Source: Nigerium massiliense
GTDB taxonomy: Bacteria; Actinomycetota; Actinomycetes; Propionibacteriales; Propionibacteriaceae
DNA length: 64,000 nucleotides
Assembly (NCBI RefSeq): GCF_000826085.1
Contig: NZ_CCYM01000003.1
Span: 1,077,741-1,141,740, forward strand
Direction of reading: 5' to 3'
Numbering within the stretch: position 1 is the stretch's first letter; each line of letters opens with the position of its first letter. The position numbers and the translations under genes are program-made. This document shows positions 51,757 through 61,120 of this stretch, piece by piece. The notes beneath the pieces are model-generated. The model did no database searches, was not told where the DNA came from, and saw only the letters and a list, made by a program, of their open reading frames with translations.

Positions 51757-52983
51757 CTACTGGGCCGCGACGCGCTGGCTCTTCGAGACCACGGTGATGC
51801 CGCCATCGCTGACGAAGAAACCGCGCGCGAGGTCGGCCTCCCGGTCGACGCCCACCTCGGCCCCGTCCTCGACGATGACGTGCTTGTCGAGGATGGCGCG
51901 CCGGATCACCGCGTTGCGCCCGATGCGGGCGCCGCTGAAGACCACCGACTCCTCGAGGTTGGCCCACTTGTCGACGACCACGTTCGGCGAGAGCACCGAG
52001 CGGTCGACGTCACCGCCCGAGATGATGCAGCCGGCCGAGACGATCGAGTCTTCCGCGGTGCCGCGCAGCGTGAACTTCGCGCCCGGCAGCTGCTCCTGGA
52101 AGGAGAAAATCGGCCACTTGCGGTTGTACAGGTTGAACTCTGGATTGACGCTGACCAGATCCATATGAGCGGTGTGGTAGGCGTCGATGGTGCCGACGTC
52201 GCGCCAGTAGTTGCGGTCTTTCTCGGTGGACTCCGGAACGTCGTTCAGGGTGAAGTCGTAGACCTGGGCGCGACCGCGGTCGACGAAGTACGGCACGATG
52301 CTGCCGCCCATGTCGTGCTTGCTCTCCTCGTTCTCGGCGTCCTCGTAGAGGCACTTGACGAAGGGCTCGGTCGTGAAGATGTAGTTGCCCATGGACGCGA
52401 ACGACTCGTCGGGGCTGTCGGGCAGCCCGGGCGGGTCGGCCGGCTTCTCGAGGAACTCGTTGATCTTGTTGTCCTCGGCGGCGTCGATGATGCCGAACGC
52501 GGACGCCTCGGCGCGCGGGACGCGGATGCCGGCGACGGTGCAGTCGAGGCCCGATTCGATGTGCGCCTGGAGCATGGCCTCGACGTCCATGCGGTAGATG
52601 TTGTCGGCGCCGAACACGACGACGTAGTCGGGCTGCTCATCCTTGATCAGGTTCATCGACTGGAAGATGGCGTCGGCGCTGCCGGAGTACCACTGCTTGC
52701 CCGTGCGCTGCTGTGCGGGGACGGACGTCACGTAGCTGCCGAGCAGGGTCGACATGCGCCACGTCTGGGAGATGTGACGGTCGAGCGAGTGGGACTTGTA
52801 CTGGGTCAGGACGGCGATCTTCGTCATGTCGGAGTTGACGAGGTTCGACAGGACGAAGTCGATGAGACGGTAGGTGCCACCGAAGGGGACGGCCGGCTTG
52901 GCCCGATCGGCGGTGAGGGGCATGAGCCGTTTGCCCTCGCCGCCAGCCAGGACGAGTGCTAAGACGTTCGGTCGGTCAGTCAT
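51757..52983 (-). CDS. glgC: Glucose-1-phosphate adenylyltransferase
   Basis: A 408-residue enzyme that makes ADP-glucose, the first step of glycogen synthesis. [17 protein letters not shown] is the nucleotide loop, [20 protein letters not shown] follows, and [10 protein letters not shown] and the sugar-binding SMGNYIF are in place. The C-terminal 130 residues form the left-handed beta-helix. It is divergent from the glgA-type gene across a 150-bp gap with a palindrome. Length and motifs are standard. Confidence 0.95.
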   Translation of the reverse strand: MTDRPNVLALVLAGGEGKRLMPLTADRAKPAVPFGGTYRLIDFVLSNLVNSDMTKIAVLTQYKSHSLDRHISQTWRMSTLLGSYVTSVPAQQRTGKQWYSGSADAIFQSMNLIKDEQPDYVVVFGADNIYRMDVEAMLQAHIESGLDCTVAGIRVPRAEASAFGIIDAAEDNKINEFLEKPADPPGLPDSPDESFASMGNYIFTTEPFVKCLYEDAENEESKHDMGGSIVPYFVDRGRAQVYDFTLNDVPESTEKDRNYWRDVGTIDAYHTAHMDLVSVNPEFNLYNRKWPIFSFQEQLPGAKFTLRGTAEDSIVSAGCIISGGDVDRSVLSPNVVVDKWANLEESVVFSGARIGRNAVIRRAILDKHVIVEDGAEVGVDREADLARGFFVSDGGITVVSKSQRVAAQ

Positions 52984-53017
52984 GCTCTGAACCTAGGGTC
53001 TTTTCGGCCCGTCCACA

Positions 53018-53036
53018 ACGGAATCATGGATTCCGT
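53018..53036. promoter_or_regulatory. Palindrome in the glgC/glgA divergent control region
   Basis: ACGGAATC-ATG-GATTCCGT, eight-base perfect arms around a three-base centre, lies 35 bp before the glgC start and 98 bp before the glgA start. The gap is only 150 bp, so one regulator bound here could control both glycogen genes. No known consensus was recognised. Confidence 0.5.
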
Positions 53037-53133
53037 CACCTCGTCTTGCCCCTCGTTTCATCTTGCGCGTGGGGGCCGAGACGGACGCGTCGAATCCGGT
53101 GACGTGAGGGTCGCGTTGTGACACGATCGCGTC

Positions 53134-54330
53134 ATGCGCGTATCCATCCTGACCCGTGAGTACCCTCCCTTCATCTATGGCGGTGCCGGCGTCCACGTCG
53201 GTCAGCTCGTCCCGCAGTTGCGCAAGTTCACCGACTCGGTCGACGTGCAGTGCATGGGCGCCGAGCGTGAGGGCGCGACGGCTCACGCCGAGGACTGGCC
53301 CGAGGGCGCGAACGCCGCGATCCGCACCATCGGCGCGGACGTCTCCATGGCGGCGGCGATCCCCGAGGTGGACGTCATCCACGGCCACACCTGGTACGTC
53401 GCGTTCGCCGGGCTCCTGGCGTCCGTCTACCAGGACAAGCCGCTGGTCGTGACGGCGCACTCGCTGGAGCCCGACCGTCCGTGGAAGGTCGAGCAGCTCG
53501 GCGGCGGCTACCACGTGTCGAGCTGGGCGGAGAAGACGGCCTACGAGCACGCGTCCGCGGTGATCGCGGTGAGCGAGGCGATGGTGCCCGCGATCCGCAA
53601 CGCGTACCCCAACGTCGACCCGGCCCGCATCCATGTGGTGAAGAACGGCATCGACCCCGAGGAGTTCAAGCCCGACCATGACACCGATGTCATCGAGGGC
53701 CTGGGCGTCGACCTGTCCAAGCCGATCGTGACGTTCGTCGGCCGCATCACGCGGCAGAAGGGCCTCATCCACCTCGTCCGCGCGGCGCAGGACTTCGACC
53801 CCGACACCCAGGTGCTGCTGCTGGCCGGCGCCCCCGACACCCCCGAGATCGCCGCCGAGTTCGACAAGGCGTTCGCCGACCTCAACGCGACGCGCAGCGG
53901 CGTCACGTGGGTGCAGGAGATGCTGCCCCGGTCGTCCGTGCGCCAGGTGCTGACCCACTCCACCGTTTTCGCCTGCCCCTCGATCTACGAGCCGCTGGGC
54001 ATCGTGAACCTCGAGGCGATGGCCTGCGAACTCCCCGTCGTGGCGAGCGCGGTGGGCGGCATCCCCGAGGTCGTCGTCGACGGTGAGACCGGCCTCCTGG
54101 TGCCCTACGACCCGGCCAAGGAGAAGGACGCGGCGTTCATCGAGAACTTCGAGAAGACCTTCGCCGAGAAGATCAACACGATCACCCGCGACCCCGAGCT
54201 GGCCGAACGCATGGGCAAGGCGGGCCGTGAGCGCTGCATCGCCGAGTTCAGCTGGGAGAAGATCGCCCAGGAGACCGTGGGGGTCTACGAGGCCGCGATC
54301 CGCACCCACGAGGAGTCCAAGAAGAAGTGA
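53134..54330 (+). CDS. glgA: Glycogen synthase/maltose-1-phosphate synthase (actinobacterial GT4 type)
   Basis: A 398-residue glycosyltransferase of the GT4 type used by actinobacteria, unlike the GT5 enzyme of E. coli. [21 protein letters not shown] opens the N-domain, and [18 protein letters not shown] and [20 protein letters not shown] (donor-binding E-x7-E) are in the C-domain. In mycobacteria the homologue (GlgM) makes alpha-maltose-1-phosphate from ADP-glucose for the GlgE pathway, so either product is possible. ADP-glucose comes from the divergent glgC. A strong terminator follows. Confidence 0.93.
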   Translation: MRVSILTREYPPFIYGGAGVHVGQLVPQLRKFTDSVDVQCMGAEREGATAHAEDWPEGANAAIRTIGADVSMAAAIPEVDVIHGHTWYVAFAGLLASVYQDKPLVVTAHSLEPDRPWKVEQLGGGYHVSSWAEKTAYEHASAVIAVSEAMVPAIRNAYPNVDPARIHVVKNGIDPEEFKPDHDTDVIEGLGVDLSKPIVTFVGRITRQKGLIHLVRAAQDFDPDTQVLLLAGAPDTPEIAAEFDKAFADLNATRSGVTWVQEMLPRSSVRQVLTHSTVFACPSIYEPLGIVNLEAMACELPVVASAVGGIPEVVVDGETGLLVPYDPAKEKDAAFIENFEKTFAEKINTITRDPELAERMGKAGRERCIAEFSWEKIAQETVGVYEAAIRTHEESKKK

Positions 54331-54339
54331 CGACGTGAC

Positions 54340-54380
54340 GAGGCCGCCGGCCAGGACGATGGTCCTGAGCCGGCGGCCTC
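54340..54380. terminator. Hairpin terminator after glgA
   Basis: GAGGCCGCCGGC (54340-54351) and GCCGGCGGCCTC (54369-54380) with an inner AGGAC/GTCCT stem, ten bases after the glgA stop and 20 before the convergent DUF3117 stop. Confidence 0.8.
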
Positions 54381-54402
54381 AACGTTCAGCAAGCAGGTGC
54401 GC

Positions 54403-54570
54403 TCAGCCGACGACGCCCTTGAGGGCCTCGAGCAGATCCGACGCCTCCTGCGCATTCATCTCGATCACGAGACGTCCGCCACCCTCGGCCGGGATCCGCA
54501 TGGCGATCACCCGAGATTCCTTGGCGACCTCGATCGGCCCGTCTCCCGTTCGCGGCTTCATCGCTGCCAT
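54403..54570 (-). CDS. DUF3117 small actinobacterial protein
   Basis: A 55-residue protein, MAAMKPRTGDGPIEVAKESR to LLEALKGVVG, almost invariant in actinobacteria (Rv1211 in M. tuberculosis). It probably forms a small beta-sheet dimer; the role is unknown. The start is ATG 54570, with AGAGGTAG upstream. Its position beside glgA is conserved. The frame continues upstream without a start of its own. Confidence 0.88.
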   Translation of the reverse strand: MAAMKPRTGDGPIEVAKESRVIAMRIPAEGGGRLVIEMNAQEASDLLEALKGVVG

Positions 54571-54637
54571 CGCGCTACCTCTGTTCTCATCTCGCGTGCA
54601 TTTACCCGACCCATTATCGCAGATCCCTCCGCGAACC

Positions 54638-55006
54638 TCAGCCAAGCCAGGGCGGGTCGTCCGGGCCACGCCCCCGCTGGGGGCCGCCGATTCCGACGTC
54701 GCCGGCGTCCTCGACCCCGGCGTCGGGCCGCGCCGCCGACTGCCGCGAGGACGCCTCCTGCACGACGAGCTGGTTCGCGATCCGATCGAGCAGGGCGTCC
54801 ACCTGAGCCGGGGAGTAGCCGCGCATGACGACGCCGAAGCGGACCCCGCGCAACTCGTCTGCCGTGACGGGGCCGGTGCGCTCGGCAGGGGCGGGGACGT
54901 CGGTGACGACCGGGGGCATGCCCTGGAACCGCCCGCCGGCGACCAGCGCCGCGATCGCGAGGACGAGGACCGCGCAGGCGTAGATCACCCACTCCAGCCC
55001 GGGCAT
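54638..55006 (-). CDS. DivIVA-domain membrane protein (Rv1209-like)
   Basis: A 122-residue protein with one N-terminal membrane helix (about 5-26), then a Pro-rich linker and a DivIVA-like motif: LRGVRFGVVMRGYSPAQVDALLDRIANQL (about 60-88). The C-terminus is polar. The ATG overlaps the LOG-gene stop by one base, so the two are translationally coupled. The conserved neighbourhood (LOG, DivIVA-domain protein, DUF3117, glgA) is actinobacterial. Its role in pole or septum work is inferred only from the motif. Confidence 0.8.
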   Translation of the reverse strand: MPGLEWVIYACAVLVLAIAALVAGGRFQGMPPVVTDVPAPAERTGPVTADELRGVRFGVVMRGYSPAQVDALLDRIANQLVVQEASSRQSAARPDAGVEDAGDVGIGGPQRGRGPDDPPWLG

Positions 55007-55812
55007 CAGTCGCCCTTCTCCGCGGCATTCCGCTCCGCGCGCTCCTTCTCCGCCGCGGCGGCCTTCTCGGCGCGGCTCACCTTCGCGGCGTGCTCCCGGA
55101 CGATCGCCACCGCCTCGTCGACGTCGTCGGTGAGGTGCAGCAGTCCGCGGTCGAGGTCGCCGATGTAGCCGTCCGCCTCCACCGACTTCTCCAGCCAGTC
55201 GAGCAGCCCCTGCCAGTAGTCGCGTCCGAACAGGATGATCGGGAACTGGGTGACCTTCTTCGTCTGCACGAGCGTGAGCGCCTCGAACAGCTCGTCGAAC
55301 GTCCCGAAGCCGCCGGGCATCACGACGAAGCCCTGCGCGTACTTGAGGAACATCACCTTGCGGACGAAGAAGTAGCGGAAGTTGATGCCGAGGGTGACGT
55401 ACTTGTTCAGCCGCTCCTCGAACGGGAGCTCGATGCCGAGCCCGACCGAGACGCCGTCCGCCTGCACGGCCCCCTTGTTCGCGGCCTCCATGATGCCCGG
55501 ACCGCCGCCGGTGATGACCGCGTAGCCGGCCTCGACGAGCGCCTTGCCGAGCTGCTGGGCAGCCCGAAAGTACGGGCTGTCGCTGGACGTCCGGGCCGAC
55601 CCGAAAACGCTGACCGCCGGGCCGAGCTCCGCGAGCGTCCCGAAGCCCTCGACGAACTCCGCCTGGATGCGCATGACCCGCCACGGATCGGCGTGCACCC
55701 AGTCGGTCGCGCCGCGCGACTGCAGCAGCCGCTGGTCGGTGGTGGTGCTCTGCACTTGATCGCGTCGCCGCAGGACCGGGCCCTGCTGCTGTCGCGCCTT
55801 CTTCTTCGTCAT
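55006..55812 (-). CDS. LOG-family protein (TIGR00730, nucleotide 5'-monophosphate nucleosidase-like)
   Basis: A 268-residue Rossmann-like protein. GGGPGIMEAANKGA binds the phosphate and MPGGFGTFDELFEAL carries the catalytic Glu and Arg environment, the LOG hallmark. The plant LOG and M. tuberculosis Rv1205 homologues release cytokinin bases from their nucleotides. The N-terminal 30 residues (KKKARQQQ) are basic, and the C-terminal 35 are a charged Ala/Glu/Lys helix. ATG 55812 is preferred over upstream starts. Runs before the DivIVA-domain gene. Confidence 0.88.
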   Translation of the reverse strand: MTKKKARQQQGPVLRRRDQVQSTTTDQRLLQSRGATDWVHADPWRVMRIQAEFVEGFGTLAELGPAVSVFGSARTSSDSPYFRAAQQLGKALVEAGYAVITGGGPGIMEAANKGAVQADGVSVGLGIELPFEERLNKYVTLGINFRYFFVRKVMFLKYAQGFVVMPGGFGTFDELFEALTLVQTKKVTQFPIILFGRDYWQGLLDWLEKSVEADGYIGDLDRGLLHLTDDVDEAVAIVREHAAKVSRAEKAAAAEKERAERNAAEKGD

Positions 55813-55847
55813 GCGGCTCAGCCTAGCCAGCGGCCGATCAGGACGGC

Positions 55848-56906
55848 TCAGCCCTTCAGCCAGCGGGTGAGCGCGTCCGCGCACGTGTCCAGGTCGGCCA
55901 GCGGGCAGAACTCGTCGTCCGCGTGCGCCTTGCCGGGGTCACCGGGCCCGAAGTTGACCGCGGGAACACCGAGCGCGGAGAACCGAGCCACATCGGTCCA
56001 GCCGTACTTGGGGCCTGGCGTCCCGCCGACCGCGGCCAGGAATTCCCGGGCCGCCGACCGGTCGAGCCCGGGCCGGGCACCCAGGGAGAAGTCGGTGAAG
56101 ACGACGTCGTAGCCCTCGAACACCTCCCGGACGTGGCCCTTCGCGTCCTCCTCGTCGCGGTCGGGCGCGAACCGGAAGTTGATCGTCACCGTGCAGGAGT
56201 CGGGGATCACGTTGCCGGCGATCCCACCCGCGATGCCGACCGCGTTGAGACCCTCGCGGTACTCCAGGCCTTCGACGACGACGCGCCGGGGCTCGTAGGA
56301 GACCAGGCGCCCGAGGACGTCCGCGGCGTCATGGATCGCGTTGTGTCCCTTCCACGACCGGGCCGAGTGCGCGGCCGTCCCGGTCGTGGTGATCTCGCAG
56401 CGCAGCGTGCCTTGGCAACCGCCCTCGACCGCGGCCGACGTCGGCTCCATGAGCACGGCGAAGTCGGCCTCGAGCAGATCGGGCCGGGCGTTCGCGACGC
56501 GGCCGAGTCCGTTGCGGGACGCCTCGACCTCCTCGTTGTCGTAGAACACCCAGGTCACGTCGTGCCGCGGGGCGTCCAGCGCCGCCGCGAGCGCGAGCTG
56601 GACGGCGACGCCGCCCTTCATGTCGCAGGCGCCACGACCGTAGAGCAGGCCGCCCTCGACCCGGCTCGGCAGGTTGCCGGCCACCGGCACCGTGTCGAGG
56701 TGCCCCGCGATGAGGACGCGGTCGGCGCGACCCAGGTTCGTGCTGGCGACCACGGCGTCGCCGTCGCGCCACACGCTCAGGTGCTCGCACGCCGACAACG
56801 CGGCCTCGACCTCATCGGCCAGGCGGGCCTCGTTCCCGCTCACCGACTCGATGTCGACGATCGCGGCCAGCAGGCCGGGCAGGGGCTGGGTGAGGTCGAG
56901 CGTCAT
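55848..56906 (-). CDS. dapE: Succinyl-diaminopimelate desuccinylase
   Basis: A 352-residue zinc peptidase of the M20 family that removes succinate from N-succinyl-LL-diaminopimelate in lysine synthesis. His69 and Asp71 (IAGHLDTVP), Asp95 ([10 protein letters not shown]) and Glu125/126 (FYDNEEV) are the metal and catalytic residues. The dimerisation domain (about 170-280) begins with [15 protein letters not shown] 56906 is the start at the conserved N-terminus; no strong Shine-Dalgarno is seen. It is divergent from dapD. Confidence 0.93.
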   Translation of the reverse strand: MTLDLTQPLPGLLAAIVDIESVSGNEARLADEVEAALSACEHLSVWRDGDAVVASTNLGRADRVLIAGHLDTVPVAGNLPSRVEGGLLYGRGACDMKGGVAVQLALAAALDAPRHDVTWVFYDNEEVEASRNGLGRVANARPDLLEADFAVLMEPTSAAVEGGCQGTLRCEITTTGTAAHSARSWKGHNAIHDAADVLGRLVSYEPRRVVVEGLEYREGLNAVGIAGGIAGNVIPDSCTVTINFRFAPDRDEEDAKGHVREVFEGYDVVFTDFSLGARPGLDRSAAREFLAAVGGTPGPKYGWTDVARFSALGVPAVNFGPGDPGKAHADDEFCPLADLDTCADALTRWLKG

Positions 56907-57066
56907 GGGGATCACCCTAGTGGGGCCGCCGGGGAACCGGGCGGCCAGCGACCGCGCCGCCCTCCACGATGTGGGTCCGCACCGTCGGGGCCGGGCGCCG
57001 CACCCGACCGCCCATGGACGGATCGGTGACCCGGGCCTTTCGGTGACCACAGGTAGGCTGACCCGC

Positions 57067-57999
57067 ATGACCGATTCCGCTCGCACGGCCTGGGGCTGGG
57101 GCCTGGCCACCCTCGATTCGTCCGACCGCACGCTCGACGTCTGGTACCCGCAGCCGCAGCTCGGCACCGCCGACGACACCGAGGCGCCGGCCTCCCTCAC
57201 CGAAGCGATCCGCGTCGACGGCATCCGCCGGGTGCACACGGAGGTCGTCTTCACCGAGATCGACCTGGATGCCGCGCCCGCCGACACCGCGGACGCCTAT
57301 CTGCGCCTCCACCTGCTCAGCACGCGCCTGTGCGCGCCGCGATCGCTGAACCTTGACGGCATCTTCGGCGTCCTGCCGAACGTCGTGTGGACGTCCGCGG
57401 GGCCCTGCCCCGTCGAGGGCTTCGAGGACATCCGCGGTGCCCTGCGCGCCGCGTACGGCCACGTGTCGGTGTTCGGCGTCGACAAGTTCCCGCGCATGGT
57501 CGACTACGTCGTCCCCTCCGGGGTCCGCATCGGGGACGCCGACCGCGTCCGCCTCGGCGCCCACCTCGCCGAGGGCACCACGGTCATGCACGAGGGCTTC
57601 GTCAACTTCAACGCGGGCACGCTCGGGTCGTCGATGGTCGAGGGCCGCATCTCGGCCGGCGTCATCGTCGGGGACGGTTCCGACATCGGCGGCGGGGCGT
57701 CCATCATGGGCACCCTGTCCGGCGGCGGCAAGGAGCAGGTCTCCATCGGTCAGGGGTGCCTGCTCGGCGCCGAGGCCGGCATCGGCATCTCGCTGGGCGA
57801 CAACTGCGTCGTCGAGGCGGGACTGTACGTCACCGCCGGCACCAAGGTCCTGCTCCCGGACGGCTCCGTGGTCAAGGCCGCCGAGCTGTCCGGCTCCGAT
57901 GACGTCCTGTTCCTGCGCAACAGCCAAACCGGCGCGGTCGAGGCCCGCCCGCGCGCGGGTCGCCGCATCGAGCTCAACGCGGCCCTGCACAAGAACTGA
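57067..57999 (+). CDS. dapD: Tetrahydrodipicolinate N-succinyltransferase (actinobacterial type)
   Basis: A 310-residue enzyme that succinylates tetrahydrodipicolinate. Its C-terminal half is a left-handed beta-helix with hexapeptide turns: [37 protein letters not shown] and [14 protein letters not shown] are visible. The N-terminal domain is the actinobacterial DapD type rather than that of E. coli. ATG 57067. It stands back to back with dapE and 2.5 kb from dapC, giving three of the four succinylase-branch genes. The next gene begins two bases after its stop. Confidence 0.93.
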   Translation: MTDSARTAWGWGLATLDSSDRTLDVWYPQPQLGTADDTEAPASLTEAIRVDGIRRVHTEVVFTEIDLDAAPADTADAYLRLHLLSTRLCAPRSLNLDGIFGVLPNVVWTSAGPCPVEGFEDIRGALRAAYGHVSVFGVDKFPRMVDYVVPSGVRIGDADRVRLGAHLAEGTTVMHEGFVNFNAGTLGSSMVEGRISAGVIVGDGSDIGGGASIMGTLSGGGKEQVSIGQGCLLGAEAGIGISLGDNCVVEAGLYVTAGTKVLLPDGSVVKAAELSGSDDVLFLRNSQTGAVEARPRAGRRIELNAALHKN

Positions 58000-58001
58000 G
58001 C

Positions 58002-58877
58002 ATGGCGCGACGAGGAACCGGCCGGGGGCGCCGACGTGGTCCTGCCGTGTGGGTGTCGGTGGTCGTCGTGCTCGCCCTCGTGCTGGGCGTGGCGCTCATC
58101 GGCGGCCTGACCGTGCTCTACAACGCGCAGAAGCGCCCGCTGCCGTGGTCGCCGCGCTGCGCGGCGACCGTCCAGGGCGGAACCGTCGAGGTCGACCCCG
58201 ATCAGGCGCACTACGCGTCGATCATCGCGGGCGTGGGCGGCCGGCGGAACCTCGCACCGCGTGCGGTGACGATCGCGCTCGCGACCGCCTACCAGGAGTC
58301 GGGCATCCACAACATCGACTACGGCGACCGGGATTCCCTCGGCCTGTTCCAGCAGCGGCCCTCGCAGGGCTGGGGAACCGCCGCCCAGGTGATGGACCCC
58401 TATTACGCGTCCCGGCAGTTCTACGCGGTCATGGTCGGCGTCAGCGGCTGGCAGAGCCGGGACATCGGCCAGGTCGCCCAGACCGTCCAGCGCAGCGGCT
58501 ACCCGGACGCCTACGACAAGCACGTGCCGAACGCCCGGCTGCTCGCCAGCTCGCTCAGCGGGGAGACGCCCGCGTCCTTCTCGTGCGCTGTCCGCGATCT
58601 CCCGGCCGGCGACCCCGGCGGGCTGGCGTCCTTCCTGAAGCAGACGCTTCCCGAGTCGGACGCCGTCACCCGCTCGGGCAGCAGCGTGACCGTGCAGACC
58701 GGCTCGACCAAGCATGCGTGGCAGGCGGCCCACATCGCCGTCGCCAACACCGCCACGTTCGGCGTGCGTCGCGTCAGCGTCGGCGACCGCTCCTGGACGC
58801 CCGGCACGATGGGGCTTTCCTCCTGGGAGGGGAAGGCGGACCAGTCCGCCCAGCGCGTGGTGATCGACCTCTCCTAG
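58002..58877 (+). CDS. Membrane-anchored lysozyme-like-fold protein
   Basis: A 291-residue protein with a basic cytoplasmic start, one membrane helix (about 15-38) and an extracytoplasmic part. Residues 70-190 look like a transglycosylase/lysozyme fold: IALATAYQESGIHNI supplies the candidate catalytic Glu99, and RDSLGLFQQRPSQGWG follows, as in muramidases. Similar actinobacterial proteins are often called hypothetical or heavy metal transporter; the second name is not supported. The C-terminal 100 residues are of unknown fold. It begins two bases after dapD and is probably co-transcribed, a link of peptidoglycan precursor and remodelling. Confidence 0.75.
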   Translation: MARRGTGRGRRRGPAVWVSVVVVLALVLGVALIGGLTVLYNAQKRPLPWSPRCAATVQGGTVEVDPDQAHYASIIAGVGGRRNLAPRAVTIALATAYQESGIHNIDYGDRDSLGLFQQRPSQGWGTAAQVMDPYYASRQFYAVMVGVSGWQSRDIGQVAQTVQRSGYPDAYDKHVPNARLLASSLSGETPASFSCAVRDLPAGDPGGLASFLKQTLPESDAVTRSGSSVTVQTGSTKHAWQAAHIAVANTATFGVRRVSVGDRSWTPGTMGLSSWEGKADQSAQRVVIDLS

Positions 58878-58920
58878 GCCCACGACGAAGGACGCCGCTG
58901 GGAGACCCCCGGCGGCGCCC

Positions 58921-58986
58921 GTCGTTGCTCAGCGCTCGTCGTTGCTCAGGCTCGTCGTTGCTCTGCGCGCGGCTGCTCAGCGCTCG
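58921..58986 (-). repeat. Short direct repeats at the 3' end of dapC
   Basis: GTCGTTGCTCAG occurs at 58921-58932 and 58938-58949, and GTCGTTGCTC again at 58954-58963. The dapC end GCTCAGCGCTCG (58975-58986) is also copied at 58927-58938. They fill the 99-bp gap between two convergent genes, together with an imperfect GC-rich hairpin at 58892-58919. Slippage is the likely origin. Confidence 0.6.
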
Positions 58987-60083
58987 CGGAGACGCTGAGC
59001 GGCGGCCTCGATGCGCTCGTCGGACGCGGTCATCGCCACCCGGACATGCTCGGCGCCGCTCTCGCCGTAGAAGTCTCCGGGCGCGACCAGGATGCCCAGG
59101 TCGGCCAGGGCGTCCACGGTGACGCGGCAGTTCTCGCCGCGCGTGGCCCACAGGTAGAGCGAGCCCTCGGAGTGATCGATGCGGAACCCGGCGCCCTCGA
59201 GCGCCGGCCGCAGGACGCCGCGCCGGCGCAGGTAGCGCTGCCGCTGCTCCTCGACGTGGGCGTCGTCGCGCAGCAGCGCCGCGGCGACCTGCTGCACGGG
59301 CCCCGGAACCATCAGCCCGGAGTGCTTGCGCACCGCCAGCAACTCGGCGGTCAGCGCGGCGTCGCCGGCGACGAAGCCGAAGCGGTAGCCGGCGACGTTC
59401 GAGCGCTTCGAGAGCGAGAACGCGGCGAGGATCCCGTCCGGGCGGCCGCCGCACACGTCGGGGCGCAGCACCGAGACGGGGTCGGCGTCCCAGCCGAACT
59501 CGCCGTAGCACTCGTCGGAGGCCAGGACGGCCCCGCAGGCGCGGGCGGCGTCCACCCAGGCGCGAAGCTCGTCGGCGTCCAGGATGCGGCCGTGCGGGTT
59601 CGCGGGGCTGTTGATCCAGATAAGCGCCGGGTTCAGCGCGGCCATGCGCGCCGGGTCGTCGCACGCGATCGGCGTGGCGCCGCACAGCCGCGCGCCGACC
59701 TCGTACGTCGGGTAGGCGGTGGTCGGGATCACCACGACGTCGCCCGGGCCCAGCCCCAGCTGCAGCGGAAGGTGCGCGACGAGCTCCTTCGTCCCGGGGA
59801 CGGACACCACGTTGTCGTCGGTCAGGTCGACCGAATCCCAGCGCGTACGCAGGTAGTCGACGATCGCCCTCCGCACCTCGGGCGTCCCCCAGACCGTGGG
59901 GTAACCGGCCCAGGAGGGCCCGGACTCGGCGAGGGCGTCGAGCGCAATCTGCGGCACCGGATCGATCGGCGTCCCGACCGAGAGGTCGCAGATGCCTCCG
60001 GAATAGGCGATCGCGCGCCCCTTGGCGCCCGCGATCGTGTCCCAGGGGAAATCAGGGAGCCGCCCGGAGACCGGCGTGGTCAC
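58977..60083 (-). CDS. dapC: Succinyldiaminopimelate aminotransferase
   Basis: A 368-residue class I/II PLP aminotransferase. Lys226 in [16 protein letters not shown] forms the Schiff base; [27 protein letters not shown] and [13 protein letters not shown] are the actinobacterial DapC landmarks. It converts N-succinyl-2-amino-6-ketopimelate and glutamate to succinyl-diaminopimelate. The start is GTG at 60083, overlapping the ferredoxin stop by four bases; the open frame continues upstream as the ferredoxin shadow. The fdx-dapC order is conserved (Rv1177-Rv1178). Confidence 0.92.
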   Translation of the reverse strand: MTTPVSGRLPDFPWDTIAGAKGRAIAYSGGICDLSVGTPIDPVPQIALDALAESGPSWAGYPTVWGTPEVRRAIVDYLRTRWDSVDLTDDNVVSVPGTKELVAHLPLQLGLGPGDVVVIPTTAYPTYEVGARLCGATPIACDDPARMAALNPALIWINSPANPHGRILDADELRAWVDAARACGAVLASDECYGEFGWDADPVSVLRPDVCGGRPDGILAAFSLSKRSNVAGYRFGFVAGDAALTAELLAVRKHSGLMVPGPVQQVAAALLRDDAHVEEQRQRYLRRRGVLRPALEGAGFRIDHSEGSLYLWATRGENCRVTVDALADLGILVAPGDFYGESGAEHVRVAMTASDERIEAAAQRLRER

Positions 60084-60400
60084 TCGCCCTGCGGAGGCAG
60101 CGCCTCGACGACCGGGTGGTCCTTGTCGATGGGGCCCTGCTTGGCCGCGCCACCGGGGCTGCCGATGCCGTCGAAGAACTGGACGTTCACGTCGTAGTAC
60201 CCGGCCTGGTCGGCGGGGACGTCGTCCTCGTAGTAGATCGCCTCGACCGGGCAGACCGGCTCGCACGCACCGCAGTCGACGCACTCATCCGGGTGGATGT
60301 AGAGCATGCGGTTGCCCTCGTAGATGCAGTCGACGGGGCACTCCTCGACGCACGCAAGATCCTTGATGTCAACGCAGGGCTGCGTGATGACATAGGTCAT
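60080..60400 (-). CDS. fdxC: 7Fe ferredoxin (3Fe-4S and 4Fe-4S)
   Basis: A 106-residue electron carrier. Eight cysteines match the Azotobacter FdI pattern: Cys9, Cys17 and Cys50 for the 3Fe-4S cluster; Cys21, Cys40, Cys43 and Cys46 for the 4Fe-4S cluster; and Cys25 as the non-ligand. The C-terminal 40 residues are the usual acidic actinobacterial extension ([17 protein letters not shown]). The start is ATG 60400, with GGAGCG upstream. It is coupled to dapC by a four-base overlap although no electron-transfer step is known in DapC; the link is probably historical. Confidence 0.94.
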   Translation of the reverse strand: MTYVITQPCVDIKDLACVEECPVDCIYEGNRMLYIHPDECVDCGACEPVCPVEAIYYEDDVPADQAGYYDVNVQFFDGIGSPGGAAKQGPIDKDHPVVEALPPQGE

Positions 60401-60487
60401 GAAATCGCTCCTGAAGATCGGGCCCTTATGCTGAGCCGTCCGCGCCACACTCTACCCCGCGAAAACCACACAGTCAGGAGCACGTCC

Positions 60488-61042
60488 ATGGACCACGCCG
60501 ACCGTCTCCTCCCCGGCCTGCGGACCGGCGAACGCGTGAGCATCCGGGGCGCCGAGGACGGCGTCCCGACCGACGTGATCGGCTTCGTCACGGCCGTCGA
60601 CGACGCCCGGATCGCGATCGTCGACCGCCGCGGGATCACCCACGACCTCGGCCGCGAGACCCTCGTCGCGGGCAAGCGCGTCGACCCCGCCCGGGGCCGC
60701 AACCCGCTGGCCACTCCCCCGGACCTGCTCGCCGGGCTGGTCGCCCGGGCCGGCGCGCCCGACGGGTCCTGGTGGGTGGCCCGGCTCAGCGACCTGCTGG
60801 CCGGCGTGGACGCCCCGGCGGACGTCCCCGCCTGGGGCGAGACCGCCGCGTTCGACGGGCTCCGGGCACGGTTCGAGGGCGAGTGGGTCGTCGTGGTCCC
60901 GGACGGGACCGCGAGGCTCGAGGCCGTCCGGGCGGCCTGCTGGTGGGCGACCCGGATGGGCGCGCGCAGCGCCTGCCTGGTGCTCGACGAGCCGGACGCC
61001 GCGTTGCGCGCCGCCGGCTTCGCGCCGTTCCCGAGACACTGA
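60488..61042 (+). CDS. Conserved actinobacterial protein, N-terminal SH3/OB-like region, no GNAT motif
   Basis: A 184-residue protein. Residues 10-65 (LRTGERVSIRG, TDVIGFVTAVDDARIAIVDRRG) resemble the small beta-barrel placed before the acetyltransferase domain in Rv0428c-like proteins. The rest is a mixed helix/sheet segment with WWVARLSDLLAGVD and EWVVVVPDGTARLEAVRAACWWATRMGA. No acetyl-CoA loop is seen, so an enzyme activity is not claimed. It is divergent from the ferredoxin gene. A good actinobacterial codon pattern supports it as real. Confidence 0.65.
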   Translation: MDHADRLLPGLRTGERVSIRGAEDGVPTDVIGFVTAVDDARIAIVDRRGITHDLGRETLVAGKRVDPARGRNPLATPPDLLAGLVARAGAPDGSWWVARLSDLLAGVDAPADVPAWGETAAFDGLRARFEGEWVVVVPDGTARLEAVRAACWWATRMGARSACLVLDEPDAALRAAGFAPFPRH

Positions 61043-61120
61043 TCCGGCGCGGCGCGCGGCCTCTGCCGGTCGACCCACCGTTCGGCACACGCCGCCTATC
61101 GGCGCCGTCGGCCGCGGCGG

